Positions 62,411 through 64,000 of a stretch of DNA of 64,000 nt are shown one piece after another. Source of the DNA: Sipunculus nudus (lineage: Eukaryota > Annelida > Sipuncula > Golfingiida > Sipunculidae); contig CM049318.1 of the NCBI GenBank assembly GCA_026874595.1, positions 2,167,741-2,231,740 of the forward strand, given 5' to 3'. The notes beneath the pieces were generated by a model. It had not been told where the DNA came from. It was given only the letters and a program-made list of their open reading frames with translations, and searched no databases. Position 1 is the stretch's first letter; each line of letters starts with the position of its first letter. A program made the translations under genes and the position numbers.

Positions 62411-64000
62411 AACAAACTAGCTGCAAAAGTCGCCGTGTTATCAGCATTTACGTGAAATCATGTTTTTTTCTCGCCTGACGAGATATAGTACGAGATTTGG
62501 CAAAACGAGCAGTTTTATTATGTCAAGACGGCCAAACGTTACAAAATGGCGAAAACTAGATCCGTCTAGCTGTAAAAGTCGCCGAGTTATAAGCATTTCC
62601 GTGTACTCTCGTGTTTTCTCGTTTGACGAGATATGGTGCAGGATTTGGCCAGTCTTGTAGATTTGTCATATCAAACTCTCTAAATGTTATGAAATGGCGA
62701 AAACTACATCTGTCTAGCTGTAAAAGTTGCCGAGTTATTAGCATTTCTGTGAAATCTCCTTTTTTATCGTTTCACGAGATATGGTGCGAGATTTGGCCAG
62801 TCTTGCAGGTTTGTCATGTCAAGCCGTCCAAATGTTAATGAATGCCAAAAACTAGACCTGTCTAGCCGTGAAAGTCGCCGACTTATATGCATTTCTGTGA
62901 AATCTCGTTTTTCCACATTTGACCAGATATAGTGCGAGATTTCGCCAAGTATCGCAATTTTACTATGTCAAGTTGGCCAAATGTTACCAAATGCCATAAA
63001 CTAGACCTGAGTAGCTGTAAAAGTCGCCTAGTTATAAGCATTTCCATGATATCTCGTTTTTTTCTCGCTTGACGAGATATGGTGCGAGATTTGGCCTGAT
63101 TTCTTTTCTGGCGTGTCAAGCTGGTCATATGTTATGAAATGCCGAAAACTAGACCTGTGTAGCTGTAAAAGTCGCCGAGTTATAAGCATTTCCGTGAAAT
63201 CTCGTTTTTTCTCGTTTGACGATAAACCGAGCGAAATTTGACGAGACTTGCAACTGAATGACTTAAAACCAAGGGGAACAGCCTTATGCAAAAAACTAGA
63301 CCCTTGAAACATAAATATTAACCGAGATAGAAGCCAAAAACTGCATATTTTCAGATCGTCAAGTTTAACCCACACATTTGGTAACCATGGTAACGGCAGC
63401 ACAAAGCTACATGTGCGGAGGAATAAGCCAATGTTCCTTGTTTAAGATACAACGATAAAAATTGTGCCATGTTTAAAATTATTTTAGATATTGCAGAAAA
63501 ATGATATGTTACAGTGTTTCAGGTACCACGCCCCCTGGTGGCTATTTCCAAAAAATGAAAAACTGATTTCGAGATATTTATAAATAACACAAAATATATC
63601 AATTTCAAAGCCATTGTTAAAAAAATGCAACCTGTAGGTCATATTTAATGAAATCTCGAAGACTCTCGTTTGACGAGAAACGGTGCGAGATTTTGCAAGA
63701 TTTTTGATTGGATCACCGAGAGCTCACCAAGGGCTACAAGATGCAAAAAAATTGACCTCTCCAGCATAAAAACTGACAGAGTTAGAAGCTGAAAACTGCA
63801 TATTTTCAAAATTCAAAAGTTTTACCCCAAAAATAGAGAAATCTGGCAATAGCGCACTTTGGCACCTATGCGCAAAAATAAGCCCATGGACCCCAGTTGA
63901 AGGTGCTGGGATGGAAATGGCCCAATGTTTAATAGTTCTGGAGGTATAGCACCAAAACAAATTTTCATGTTTTTTCATCTGCAACGCCCCCTGGCGGCCA
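62411..64000. mobile_element. Composite element B5 (B2-like), cut by the window end
   Basis: It begins CAAACTAGCTGCAAAAGTCG like B2, with about six 148-bp units to 63275, GTAACCATGGTAAC at 63381, and GCCCCCTGGTGG at 63530. It continues beyond the window. It is a diverged paralogue of B2. Confidence 0.6.

Noticed and set aside
1-64000. tRNA or rRNA genes
   Set aside because: I scanned for A/B-box text and conserved rRNA strings and recognised none; a covariance-model search could still find a diverged tRNA-derived SINE.

Overview
The window looks like nuclear DNA of a marine invertebrate, most likely a bivalve or other mollusc. It is AT-rich and intron-bearing, with very few long ORFs. It is packed with GACC/TTGACC-rich repeats, CAGA/CAAA microsatellites next to palindromes, and tandem-repeat-bearing elements of the kind described in bivalves (pearl/HINE-like). 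The taxon is inferred from repeat style and from one protein; nothing in the sequence proves it.

The only gene I can support is a three-exon, minus-strand core 1 beta-1,3-galactosyltransferase (C1GALT1 / T-synthase family). Its coding exons lie at 23510-23768, 19429-20081 and 12511-12729. The joined reading frame is 376 residues, with consensus splice sites and compatible phases (1, then 0). A non-coding 5' exon ending near 24601 is likely, with a candidate promoter just upstream (NRF1-like, kappaB-like and octamer motifs at 24728-24758). Intron 2 holds a 67-copy, 44-bp minisatellite that begins about 22 bp from the last splice acceptor.

Layout: 1-12500 is 3' flank made of dispersed repeats and MITE-like pieces. 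12511-24760 is the galactosyltransferase gene. 24800-28300 is a GC-skewed stretch of homopolymer G/C tracts, GC-rich degenerate repeats, a MITE and a compound microsatellite. 28672-32760 is a dead LINE split by a 2.0-kb composite element. 33000-34340 is largely unique. 34341-64000 is an almost continuous pile of related composite elements built from 148-bp and 331-bp tandem cores. That pile includes a 5,803-bp tandem duplication with no differences in the stretches I compared, a unique island (about 49850-52240), and a four-copy tandem array with a 1.55-kb unit.

The most interesting material is the composite repeat family. Its members have a 5' hairpin whose closing base pair co-varies between copies, a shared inverted repeat (GCTTGCCGGAAATC) at both ends, a CAGA microsatellite and a terminal palindrome, as expected of a replicative Helentron/HINE-like element. 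They also repeatedly carry sequences matching three regulatory consensus motifs: an RFX X-box, a CTCF-like core and a nuclear-receptor DR1. None of the many short ORFs in these repeats looks like a real gene.
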